From positions 62,001-126,000 of the forward strand of contig JADNYJ010000101.1 in the NCBI GenBank assembly GCA_015501075.1: DNA of 64,000 bases. Reading direction: 5' to 3'. This document shows, piece by piece, positions 34,774 through 45,756 of the stretch. Within the stretch, counting starts at the first letter, position 1. Each line of letters opens with the position of its first letter. The notes beneath the pieces are model-generated. The model did no database searches. It was given only the letters and a program-made list of their open reading frames with translations, and had not been told where the DNA came from. Source of the stretch: Gymnopilus junonius (Eukaryota; Basidiomycota; Agaricomycetes; Agaricales; Galerinaceae). Both the position numbers and the translations under genes were made by a program.

Positions 34774-36964
34774 TTAAAAGTCAGTGTACGCAATGTTAGG
34801 CAGATGCGCCTCTCTCTTGATGCCTTTAGCACGCCATCCCCAAACTGGAAATGAAAGTGGATTAGTGATCCATTTGACAAATACCAACCTTTCATCCTTC
34901 AAACCTAGGCTGACGGGCCGACTTCGATCACCTCCAGATGGGGCGTCAAGATTGAACCCTCTTGCCTCGGCCACTTTCCTGATCCACAACATGAAATTAT
35001 CCACATCTTCCAGAGCGCCGTAACACATGGCAATAACGTCAATATGGCGACCAAGGTCACGAAGTGGATGGATACGGATATCGTTGTCACTAATATGAGA
35101 AAATTTGGGCCAAGTGGGAGGATATGAGCCAGGATATGTATCAAGAATCCCTAATCCTTCCCTCTGCAGGAGCTCTAAAGCCTGCGTGTGCGCCTTGATC
35201 AACAAATCTGCAGGCAGTGTAAGGTCTTCACACCACTCTTTGAAAGACGGCCTGCCCTTCACGTTCCAGAAATGGACAAGCATCTTCCTTGCGGTATTGC
35301 TTTGCTCTATTCTATCAGAGAGCCTTGCCGTGGCTTCGACTTCGTCTCTAAGATCTATATCGGGATTGGAGGTCAATCGTCCAGCCAACCCGACGCAAGA
35401 ATCGCATGTGCAATGGAAAGAATACGCGCTAAACAGAGCTTCCCTCCGAAGGTGGTATGGAAGCAAAGGGGAGACATAGGATATAGTGATCTCCTCGCCA
35501 GAAGCAATAGCCCTGACTGACTTGACAAGGAGCGAGAACGTCTTAAGATCCCATTCCCACTTAGCGTTGGGGCTACAACTGTAGAGAAAAGGACGGATTT
35601 AGCCGACAAGAAAACTATAAAGAAGAGATGAAGATGAACCTATGATTGATGCTACTTGTCTTCAGAAATATTCCCTTGTGCGTCTCCAGCTCGCCATGTG
35701 GCCCGTTTTCCTCCTTGCTGGGGACCGTCAATGTGATCGGCAGTGAGTTGACTTTCAAAATAGCATCATATACGCTCTTCACTTCCCTGGTTTGAGGAGA
35801 CCTTGCAAGATCCATGATCGCTGTCTTTGTCTCGTCATCCAACATTCTCAAACCACTCTCAAACGCTTCCTCAACTAATGCAGGGAATGCCGTCACATAC
35901 GGCATGATAAGAGCTGGTCGCTCAACAACGATTGTCGCGTTCACCGGGATCGGAAGCAGAGCAAACATTCCCAGACCTTTCGAAATAGCATCTAACTTCG
36001 AATTCTCAAGATAGTGAGAGGGTGATGATGCGAAAGCGGGCTGGATATCAAACAAGGTTTGAGGATGTGCGAATGGAAGACGAGACGTAGGGATATCAGC
36101 AGTAGAAGGAATCAGAAGGTCGACGCTTGCATCAAGCACAGTCACACAATGGTTCGGAGACGGCGCTTCAAAATGGCGCTTCCGGACGACATATTTTCTT
36201 CTCCTCAGGTGTTCCACAAAATCGAACCCTGGCAAACAGAAAGTTGTGCGCACTTCATTGTTGACCTGAGCACAGATGTGAGGTGGGGGCAAGCGGTACG
36301 TGTTGGTAGTGATAAAAAGAGATGTCGGTTGATGTGATTTCTGGCGCGCCTCGTGCTGGGCGCGGTGATAATGAGCACGTTGGCGACGTTGAGAGTAGGG
36401 GGAGAGGTCGGTGCGATCAGGGGAGGGGGACTGGAGTGGTTCCACAAGGCTTACAACGAACTGCACGGCTTCAGAAGGCGAGTGAAAATGACGCGCCGAA
36501 AGTAAGGTGGATGTCACGTCGGTTGGGGACCCTGTGCCTGACAAGGATGTTGAATTGAGTCCACCTTGAGGAGGTTCGTCGGACTGAGACTGTTTCGGTG
36601 CAGGCGAAATGAGGTTACGGTGCGGGCTGCTGGGCGTATGTGACGTTGGTGTTGAAGACTGTCCAGCGGCTGCCTTGACTGCAGGTCGAGAATCAGCGTG
36701 GGGGGTAGAAATCGGAGTGAGGTGTATACGAGTTTGGTGGTCGACTTTGTCCGAAATATTACTCCTATCGACCGGCGGGTAGTGAACAACGTGTGTGACG
36801 GAGCTAAAGGTAACTGATTTTCGTCGTTTATGACCAAAACCGTCGGCTGGAAAATTCAGGCTTCCAGCGCATTTGGGAGAGTTGACGAGCGTCACCGAGC
36901 TCGATGAACTCATAGGAGGCATCGCTACGGAATGCCGGCGTCTGGACAGCTGAGAGGAAGCCAT
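34774..36964 (-). CDS. SET-domain protein
   Basis: Two exons, 35640-36964 and 34774-35578, give 709 residues. The first ~250 residues are Ser/Pro/Thr-rich and probably disordered. A SET domain follows: KGLGMFALLPIPVNATIVVE (N-terminal SET motif), then INHSCSPNAKWEWDLKTFSL (cofactor-binding NHSCxPN), GEEITISYVSPLLPYHLRRE (catalytic Tyr in ISY), and CTCDSC as the post-SET cysteines. The order matches SMYD/SET5-like lysine methyltransferases without an obvious MYND finger. Substrate unknown; histone or non-histone targets are possible. The start is the first ATG, MASSQLSRRRHSVAMPP. The single intron splits the Ser codon of NHS. The last ~40 residues might alternatively be shortened by a cryptic intron (34851-34888 region). 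Confidence 0.88.
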
Positions 36965-37947
36965 TTTCAAGAGGGGTGTGTGGGTCACAAGTCTGAGACG
37001 CGATGACTTTTTGAATTCCAGGTCAAATGGGCCACATTGCCTAACTGACCAAAACACACCTGAGAACGGACTGAATGAACAATGCAGAGTAATCAGCGCA
37101 GTGCTGGCCCTGGCATGAGTACGAGCAGCGAGGTCTTGTCATGTAACGCGTTTGGGTCTGAGCGAGCATGATGGAGGGCATGGACGCGATAATGGGAGAT
37201 AACAAGGTGACCTAATCCCTTTGAAACTGGTGGAGAAGCGGGTCATTGTCAAACAGGGCCTCCTTGCAACTTTAATTCCATGAAAGGAAGAAAATGAACA
37301 AGAGAAGCAAGAGCTGGCCGCGAAAGACATTCTATGCTGGTAACCAGGTTAACTTGTTTGACAACAACCTGATTTAATCTAAGATGTGGGCCAATTAGTC
37401 CGGCCACGACTAGGGAAGAGAGACAGGAGAATGAGGGCGCACCAGTTAACAGGATACGTTCTTATGATGATTCACATCGCACTGCGGTGTGCGTGGTCAA
37501 TGGTGACTACATTGCCAGTCATGGTGAGTAATTGTAATCAGTTCGGCCATTTGCGTTTGAACAGCCCAGACGTCATTAAAGTTGATGAGATGAATTTAAA
37601 TGCCCAGGTAGAAGCCTAGAAGTATGTTTTAGGGAGAATGGGTTAAGCACAGGCTTTCTTGCAACATAGTTCAGAAAACCAAGAACAATGGATATGGCAA
37701 AAACACATCACCGTCGGTGGTCACTTTTTTTTTTCGGGTGTGTATTTGGAGTTATTTGGTTGCTAAAGGTGGCCACAATAATTTTAAACCATGACCACGA
37801 CATCAACAAATTACGATACAAGAGCCGAGTCCACCCTAATTCCGTTCCTCTATAAAATTGACACCCAAAGCAAACCCAAAACAACAAAATGCAGGAATAC
37901 CAAAACATGCAGGTGCTTAGTACAACTCCAAACGCTCAGGCGTTCAA
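36965..37947. other. intergenic, nothing recognised
   Basis: About 980 bases upstream of the SET gene and downstream of the F-box-like gene. A poly-T run lies at 37725-37734. No gene supported. Confidence 0.5.
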
Positions 37948-39295
37948 TCATATCAAGCGATCGCAGTCCAACATTGTGTAGCCTGGGCAGCGGAAATTCG
38001 AGTGAGCGTTCTGGCGTTGCTCTGGCGTTAACATGACAGGTTAAGCACTTACAGGAGAGGTGATTTTGCTCTTTAACTACCGCTTCTGCACATTTCCAAA
38101 TCATATCGTCATGCATGGAGTGGGCATATGAGTACCTGAACGGTTCTTTTTCCCATGCAAAAACCAGTCTGGCGTCGAATCCGAGTGAACCTGGAGCTGT
38201 GCACGTCTTGAACTCGGAAGACGCTAGACGAGATATTATTCTTGCTGTCCTTGCCCCGTCGGAGTCGAAGCGGAGAACAATTACGCAAACTCTGAGAAGT
38301 GCGTGATTATTTAGCACCCTGCTTAGGGCGCCAGCTACCCTTTCCGTCTTGGAAGTGAACTCGCTCCAACCAACGTCCGAGAAAATGGTGCTATAATGTT
38401 TACCGGGATTGACGTATGTCCCAGTAACAGCCTTTATCCAAGCAGATGTCACGCCGTTATTTTCTGTCGTATCAAAGCTGTCGTCTTCGTAATCCTCTGG
38501 AGGAGCCGGCCCAACCGCGAAGTCGAATTTCAAGTATTGGAGCCTTGGTAACACATGCTCCGCAAAGGTATCTTCAGTCCAGGATGTCCACTCTTCCCAT
38601 CTATTGACAATAGAGAGGTGTGTAATGGTACTGAAGAAAGATATAGGCTTTATAGATTGGAAGAGGAAGATGGGATGAGACTCTTGAAGGAGGAGGGAGA
38701 GTTTTCGAGGAGTCAGATGGACAAGGTTACGCATGTCGGAAGACTGTGAACTGTCGATAGTTTGAGGGATGACTGTGCACGTCTTGGTGGAGAAGGGAGA
38801 TCGCGGGTCGTGTGTATGCGGCTTGCTGGAAAAGTTGGATGAGGCCGGCCAGTAGGTCAATTCCTTTACTCCGCTGCAAGCTGAAAGGATCGACGCAACG
38901 CTCTGGGCATCGAGTTCTGAATATAGATAAATTGACTTAACAAAGAGCGCAAAATATTCCCTGCTCTTTACCCTCAATGTCGACTCCGTGGCATTCAGAG
39001 GTTGTTGGATGGTCCGAAGGAATAAATAGGCAGTGCGCTGGTTCAGCAAGTGCACCTCGGAGTATATGATATCGTCAATCCTTGAAAATGACAATTCAAA
39101 TTTGATGATCGATGAATTAAATTCGAAGAGGTCAGTTTTCTAGTCTGTCTATACGGTAAAGTTGTAAACTTACCACTGATTAATCTTGCGAGAGACCAGG
39201 GCTAACGGGGATGCAGTTTTACTGTCTGATTGAGCAGCGCATTCCAGTATCTGGCGAAGTACCTCATCCGGCAACCTCGAGGGATTGGATGCCAT
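37948..39295 (-). CDS. F-box-like hypothetical protein
   Basis: Three exons (39174-39295, 38053-39080, 37948-37982) give 394 residues. The N-terminus MASNPSRLPDEVLRQILECA followed by ASPLALVSRKINQW fits the helical F-box pattern that binds Skp1. The remainder (VKELTYWPASSNFS, ITHLSIVNRWEEW, LPRLQYLKFDF) resembles the irregular LRR-like region seen in many basidiomycete F-box-like proteins, where it would present a substrate to a ubiquitin ligase. The C-terminus depends on the last intron. Spliced at GTAAGT (38052) it ends SCYTMLDCDRLI; unspliced, the frame runs to 37850 with a hydrophobic end. The spliced form is preferred because the donor is consensus. Confidence 0.72.
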
Positions 39296-41225
39296 TGTGC
39301 GCAAGTCTTCGTATTCAATATATCGAGGAAACTTGACGGTTTGACAGTGCGCTTGCGAAGAAAATCCCGAAGTTTGTAGACGAAGTGCTCAGGGACAGGA
39401 TCGCGGATGACGGATAAGAGTAAGTTTCCCAATTCAACCTGTCGCTTGATTTATATAGTCCAAATTACGAACTGGTCATCCGTAACCCTCGGCCACTGAT
39501 TTTCACATTGCAGGGCATGAACTGTTGTTCTATTTTAAATACGCACACAATTGGAATGGAAAACAAACGCCCAGGTGCTGTTCTGCTTTCGTACACTCCG
39601 TGCATACAGCACTTGCAATAGGTCCATTATACTCTGCAAGACTCGAGGATGTGACCGATATTCTCGGGTTCAATGCATAGCAAAACATATCCCCAGTGAC
39701 TGTGATGCCTAGCGCCGAGGAAAGCACGGGGTTAGGTGGACGCTAAGTACCTATTCCGTACCTAGGATATTAATAACGTCAGTGCTGAGTCGATGTATGA
39801 CCTTGCCAGATTTCTGGATAATGATAGAACATTCACTGTGGATGGGTGGCGCAGTCGACAAATTGCCCGTTCGCAAGCTCACAGAAACGATGAATGAACA
39901 GTATTTTCTTGCAATTAGGCGAGAATCGTACCACGCTGAAGGCACTGGAACGCGTATCGGGTCTGTGCGAGAATGTCGGCACCGTCAACGAGGATCCGGA
40001 TTCCGGACTGGAGAATCGATCAGGCCAAGAAGCAGAACGTGATATACTTACTTGCATATGTTCGCCATTCTCTATTTCCGAGGAAATAACGGATTTCAAG
40101 TTATGATTCATGATTGATGACACTATTGGAGAGGGAGAGGAAGACCACGAAGGCGGGAATGAAACAAAGTGATAGTGATAGTGATAGTGTGTCTTTGTGC
40201 GGCTCCTCGCTGTACTAGTATGAACTCCGAGGTGTTTACCGCTAAGAACACAATGAATTGTAATGACAGGAATTTTAGGTCCGTATAGTGCTCTCGTCGG
40301 TTAATGCCGGATCAGGAATTGCGTCAGCCCCTGTGATGTATAGCTGCATGGAATAGCCCTCTGTGCGACAACAGTTTCTAATGAATACCTGCGTACTGTC
40401 TGGCAGTGTCTATGGAGTAAAAATGGCAGGGTTGTCGAAGCACGTGCTTTCCGTACTCGTTACCCATATTCCTGTGTGAAAGCGTAAGGTATGTACCCCA
40501 AGCCACCGACGTTAGGTCATGCTTACATCCAATCCCGAGGCATATAGTGATGTACAAAGAAATTCGGTCAAGCATAGCCGACGATCAGCTGAACTCTTCA
40601 GAAGATGCAGAGTGTTTCGCCAGCCATTCCAACACCTAGAAGGAAGATACCAAATAGGAAAGCTCAATGCAGTTCCGACTACAATCAGCTTTCATCCGCA
40701 ACTCCAGGGCATGCATTCAAATGTACCACATGAATTTGACCAGCATACACACCGAGGCGGCCGTGGGCGACGAGAGCAGATATGTTCCAAGAAGTACATA
40801 AGTTCGAGGCGGGATTCCGTAAGAATTAGCATATTGTAATCGCGCGATAGAGGTGCATCATAGACACATGCTTATCTTAAATAGAACCAATACACCGTTT
40901 GATTAGAGGAAACCTGCTGGGTAAGTATATGCAAATCCAAAAATTTGATAAAAACAGAACTGAATTTCAGTCAAATGTTGTTAGAGATCCTCGACCTATT
41001 CACCACTCATGAGGTTTTGTTAAAATCGGAGGAAGTGATGTGGCATAACTCCACATTGTCTATAAAGATAAGGGCGCCCTTCGTAGACAGCCGCCCTGAA
41101 AGATCCGCCGTCATTTCATAGGCATCGACTGAAGGACTGTCGAGGATATACATACAACTAGGTAATGGAGGCAGGATGTGTGAGAAACAAAGTGATTGGT
41201 TGATCTCTTGCGAGACACAATAATC
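39296..41225. other. intergenic, nothing recognised
   Basis: About 1.9 kb with only short frames. A small GATAGT microsatellite lies at about 40170-40190. No gene or terminal repeat was found before the MITE at 41229. Confidence 0.5.
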
Positions 41226-41228
41226 TAA

Positions 41229-41328
41229 CACGGGGGGCAAGCGGCTTGTCCAATTGGCTCAAAATGAGCATTTTGTAATATTAAAAATTCTCATTTTTGG
41301 CCCGTTTGGACAGTTGCTTGCCGTCGTG
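41229..41328. mobile_element. 100-bp foldback MITE with TAA target duplication
   Basis: Two arms pair over about 40 bases: 41229-41268 (CACGGGGGGCAAGCGGCTTG...) and 41290-41328 (...GACAGTTGCTTGCCGTCGTG). The loop is AT-rich. Flanking TAA at 41226-41228 and 41329-41331 is a plausible 3-bp target-site duplication, which points to a PIF/Harbinger-type MITE. No coding capacity. Confidence 0.65.
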
Positions 41329-41635
41329 TAAAGATAACTAGCGGTTGTAGATAAGATAAGACAGTTCGGTACAGTCGAACCCCTCATAAGTCATACCTCT
41401 GATAGGGCATATCCCCTTACAACTCATGACCTGAGCAATCCACCAACTTGTTAGGTGGGCATTCCGATACCATAAGGCATAGGTCCGCAGTAAGGCATAA
41501 GGCATACACCCTTGGCCCAAAAATCGCATACTTTTGGCGGCCATATGAGCTATGTTTGTTGCTTGAAGATTAGTGCTCCGGCAAGTCTTACTCTGATGTG
41601 CCTCTGATGCGCCACAAAAATGAATTTGTTGCTCG

Positions 41636-41944
41636 TTGGATACAGAGATCTACGAGGCGGTTATCGATGCAATTAAGGCACGTGAGAACTTGGAGATCAA
41701 CGGTGGCGATGATGTCGACGAGGACTTTCCTGTTGAGTCTCGTCCAATTCGGTGGGACGTCCTTCATGCGGTATCAACGATCGGAAAGTATGTTGAAGAT
41801 ATGGATGCTCCTTTAGCACGCAACATCGAAGCAATTCTAAGTTCTTTCAATAAACAATTCCGCCTTGAAGAGACCAGAAGCCTCAAGGATACTGCTATAA
41901 CTGACTTTCTTTCGAAAAACATAGATAAATCGTCGAGTAATTAG
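41636..41944 (+). pseudogene. pogo transposase C-terminal fragment
   Basis: About 100 codons inside the TA-flanked element, with no ATG start: EIYEAVIDAIKARENLEING, then DDVDEDFP, then LHAVSTIGKYVEDMDAPLAR and ETRSLKDTAITDFLSK before the stop. From memory this is the acidic tail of basidiomycete Tigger/pogo transposases, where it follows the DDE domain. The DNA-binding and catalytic domains are deleted, so the fragment is inactive. Confidence 0.55.
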
Positions 41945-42074
41945 CTTACAATAGTCTACATTATTTCGATCGTACCGTTCTGTAGCCCTACTGGTATGAT
42001 TATTTATACGATTTTTCCGGTTTTTTGAGAATTTCGAATCTATTTTTAGTGTACCTCAGGCTCTCGAAAGTCAT

Positions 42075-42132
42075 AACCCCTCATAAGGCATACCTGGAGC
42101 CGTCCACCGAGAGGTATGCCTTATGAGGGGTT
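42075..42132. repeat. perfect 21-bp hairpin at the right end of the pogo remnant
   Basis: Arms 42075-42095 and 42112-42132 are exact reverse complements, with a 16-base loop. The outer arm is the element's own terminal repeat, so the right end carries an extra inverted copy of it. The left end has a single copy. Confidence 0.9.
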
Positions 42133-42140
42133 CGACTGTA

Positions 42141-44378
42141 ACGCCGACTGGACTAATCTTCTGACATTGCCGCGACATCGTTGTTTCCCATTCAATCTCA
42201 TGCTTCTCCAGATAAAATTCGGGGAAGTTGATACTTGGTGGCGCAATTTCTGAGGAGTAAGTTGTGATACTCCCTGTAAAAGCAGAAGTTAGTGGATAAA
42301 GAACATCGACTATATACAGTCGCAGGCAAGTTTATGGGCATCTTGTGTGTCAATCATTGGAGTTCTTAGGGGCTTAGCTGACAGCATTTTTCTGGAAGAC
42401 GTTTTGATGTCATATCCATTAAATTTCAGCCTAGTTTAGCCTCCACTGACACACCAATTCCCCGATTGCCAATTCAAGCCTTAACTTGTAATCTCCGATG
42501 GGCGCTTTGCCCCTGAAGTCCGCTTTTTCCCTTGTTCCGACGTCGGTTTCATTCCCTCGTAGAAATCTGGGCACGGGGCTTATGTTAAATTGAATAATTT
42601 TGCGGCAGAGCGGCTTTGTTCGAATTAATCAGCGGGGGTGGCAATGTCTTCTTAGTGTAAAATAGCAAAATGGATATGAATCAGCACTCGGAGCTTGTTG
42701 AAAGGCCTGGGGCTTCCGAGTTTGGCAATTTTTTTTTCTCTCTCTGTCATTTCGCTCATCATATGCCGCTCATGCGCGCTCATTCACCAGTCCGGAAGCA
42801 GCATGCCTTCGTGGCATTCACACAGGCATCCTCGATCACTCTCTATCCGAAGTCAGAGATCCTCAGTCCAGCGTGGCCCCAAGCCTAAATTTCCGCGAAT
42901 GAGCTTCTGTTCCCCACGGTACCACAGATTGTGTGTCTGGATGGCAACCCCTATCCGAGATCGTCTGAAAAGATACACCTGCCCAGCATCAAATATTTTC
43001 TATCCGATTCCGTCCAAACGTAGCATGTGATGATATTGCCTGAGGTGCCATAAGTGATTGGTAGAACTGTTCGATAGATGAGGGGAATCGGGTTTGTGGG
43101 AGCTAGAGTAGAAACAGCTGCAGGCATACTTGTCATTCTTTTACGTGAGTTCACCCAGAAGATGGTGGTAGATTCGCGAAACATGAGTACTTTTACGGGT
43201 CTTTGGGCGCAAACCGAGACTTATCTACCCTGCATTGAATATCCAGTTGGGACGACATTTTATTTGTGTATAATAACATCTAGATTCTGGTTTTTCAAGT
43301 TATGGAGTAATTTGTCATGCGCCGCATCTCAGTTCGCATCATATGGTGACTTAAACACAGACGTTGCGAGAGATAAAACCCTACGGTCATCTAAAATTCT
43401 AAATTTTAATAACACATGGCAAGCAAATACAACTGCACAAACGGCCCGAAAATTAACAGTTAGTCACCTGTAGTGTGAATGGAGCAGTAAGTCGGTAAGC
43501 CGGGTCGTAATAAGAGAGCCGGAGGGCATATCGCTAACACTTGTACGTACGCTACCGAGGGAGGCAAATAGGTCAAGTGCGCTAAGAGGTGAGATGGATC
43601 CACGACTGAGGTAACAAACAATTGACTAAGTATTGTGAAAGCATCAATAAAAAAGATTTATTAGATTGAGCCTATGAAATGAGGTAAAGATTAAAAGATT
43701 AACCGGTACGGTCTATTCCTGAACACCGGTGTCCAAGCTTAACCCAATGGTGGCGTGTTTGACGTCCTAAATGGCTTAACATTGTCAGATATGCTTTTTC
43801 TGCGACTACTGGAGCTAATCACTCAATTAATACAGGCGTAAAATGACTTCATCGGAATACCTGATTTTTAAAGCTTGCCATACAATATTTTGATTGTAGG
43901 ACATAATCAGCTCAACGTCATTATATGTACTTACACACAAATCAAACCGGATGTACGTATGTATAGCTCATGCTCCACTACATCTGCAGTATCTTCCGTG
44001 GTCAACTAGTCACAGGTGGTCGCTGAGGCACTGCCGCACATGTATTGCAGATGAAGGTGTTTAAGTTGGTGCTTAGAGGACTTTGCTGTGCGTGGCTATT
44101 TTGGGATAACGACGTCATCCCTGTGCGCAGCTGTGGCTCTTCCACGTAAAGATGCAACGACCATTCGATATTCAACGTTCAACATTCAGCGATATTATTA
44201 TCTCGGCCACATCCCCTGGACTTGCTAGGATTATCACTCCTTCGTCAATGGAGTGGGAAATCCATTCCCATATGACGTAATGGGTAGAAACTCGGTCCTG
44301 CCAAATCAGACGATCTTCTTCTGGCCAGCTTGCCGTATAAAATCCTCGCTCTCCTCCACTTTTGACGGTTACATCCCA
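42141..44378. other. 2.2-kb gene-free stretch
   Basis: Only short frames with no splice continuity or motifs; the longest (43078-43473) does not look like protein. No gene supported. Confidence 0.5.
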
Positions 44379-45756
44379 ATGGATCCCAGTCAGAATCAAT
44401 CTGAATATCCATTTGAACAACTTGTCCGCCTAGACTATCCTACCCCTCCTCCTTCGTTTCCTCAATATTCATTACAATTCAGCAAGTTCATTGACTATCG
44501 TGATTCATATGCTTACCCACCTGCCAGCCCCACTGCCTCTTCAAGTGGGAGTTATCAGGGGTTTGCTTCATCCCCCGCCTCTCTTGTTAAGTGATATATT
44601 GACTCTCTCCTCATGTCATACTGACTTTCTTCTTGTTATGTAGCAATCTCTTGCTACCCCGGTACTGACGAACGGGCCAGCTTCACCAGCAACAACTTCA
44701 GAGATCGAAGAGACTATCTCGATCTCTACTGCGTTTCACCCCGGAAGTATTCCAATTCCTGATACCATTCTTTCGTCCTCAGACGGAGTCATGTTCTATG
44801 TCTATGCGAAAACAATCCTAGATCAATGCTCAACTTCTTTCGAGCCCCAATTATGTGCCCGATTGTCCGACGCGCGCTTTAGGAACCAGATTGTCCAGCT
44901 CGATGCACTAAGTGCAGAGCTCAATATCATCCTCCATGCATTGTATGGGACCTCTCCAGCGGTACATTCTCCTGATTTCGATACCATCGTGAGAGCCGTC
45001 GATCGCATGCCCAGTTATGCAATACCACCGGAAATTCTAATACACCCATCCACCGCATTATATGATCTTATCCTTTCTTATGCGCCCCTTCGTCCCCTGG
45101 ATGTTTACGCCCTCGCAGCTCATCATCACCTGTCTTCAATGCTGTTGCTGCTTCCGCTCACCTTCTGTCATACGATTTATCGTTGATCACGGATGCAATG
45201 GCCGAGCGAATCGGTGCGGTTTATCTGAAAAAGTTGCTACTACTCCACGTGGGCCGGTTCTCCGCATTGAAATTGATACTTCTCCAACCTCCTCTTCCTC
45301 ATCCACTCATAAAGGAATGTGGGTTTGAGGATCAAAAGAAGCTGACACGAGCGTGGGCACTCGCTAGTGCATATCTTGCTTGGGACGCACGACCAGGTTT
45401 GTGCCCTGTTATTATGGCTTTCTTTGCTAACCCTCTTCTTAGACTTGTCCACTCATAGCATGCGGACTGCTTTAAATCCACTTATGGAGCATCTGACATG
45501 CGAACTCTGCATTCAGTCACTGAAAGATAGAATAAAGGCTGTTGTCGTGCAATGGGCCTCCGTAAAGGTAAAGTGCCCTTGTTCTATACTTCCGTCATTT
45601 GTACACTTTCTTACGGCTTAGAAAGCCACGGCCAGCGTGGACATGGAAAAGCAGATTAAATCATGCTTAAATTCGTGGTCCATAGTGTTGGCCTACTACC
45701 TTTTACTTTACATTCCTCTCTCTGCTGAAGGGGTGGTCGCCCGTGGTCCTGCCTAG
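44379..45756 (+). CDS. BTB/POZ-like protein, copy 1, one frameshift
   Basis: Exons 44379-44585, 44644-45396, 45443-45567 and 45622-45756. The protein opens MDPSQNQSEYPFEQLVRLDY, a Pro/Ser-rich region. A BTB-like core follows: STAFHPGSIPIPDTILSSSD, GVMFYVYAKTILDQCS, LNIILHALYG, and HPSTALYDLILSYAPLRPLD. The C-terminal part has DAMAERIGAVYLKKLLLLHV and DQKKLTRAWALASAYLAWDA. This order matches an Agaricomycete BTB-domain family of unknown role, probably a scaffold or adaptor. Near 45139-45142 one base is missing: LAAHHHLSS is in one frame and AVAASAHLLSYDLSLITDAM in the next. With one base restored, the exon sum becomes a multiple of three. A related copy lies 2.9 kb downstream. Confidence 0.6.

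Larger units (their letters stand above)
41372..42138. mobile_element. pogo/Tigger-like transposon remnant with TA flanks
   Basis: A 767-bp element. Both ends read CAGTCGAACCCCTCATAAG inward, with about 27 of 28 terminal bases matching between the ends. Each end is flanked by TA (41370-41371 and 42139-42140), the target used by Tc1/mariner/pogo elements; CAGT termini are typical of pogo. The sub-terminal zones repeat AAGGCATA several times. The interior keeps only the last part of a transposase gene. Confidence 0.75.
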
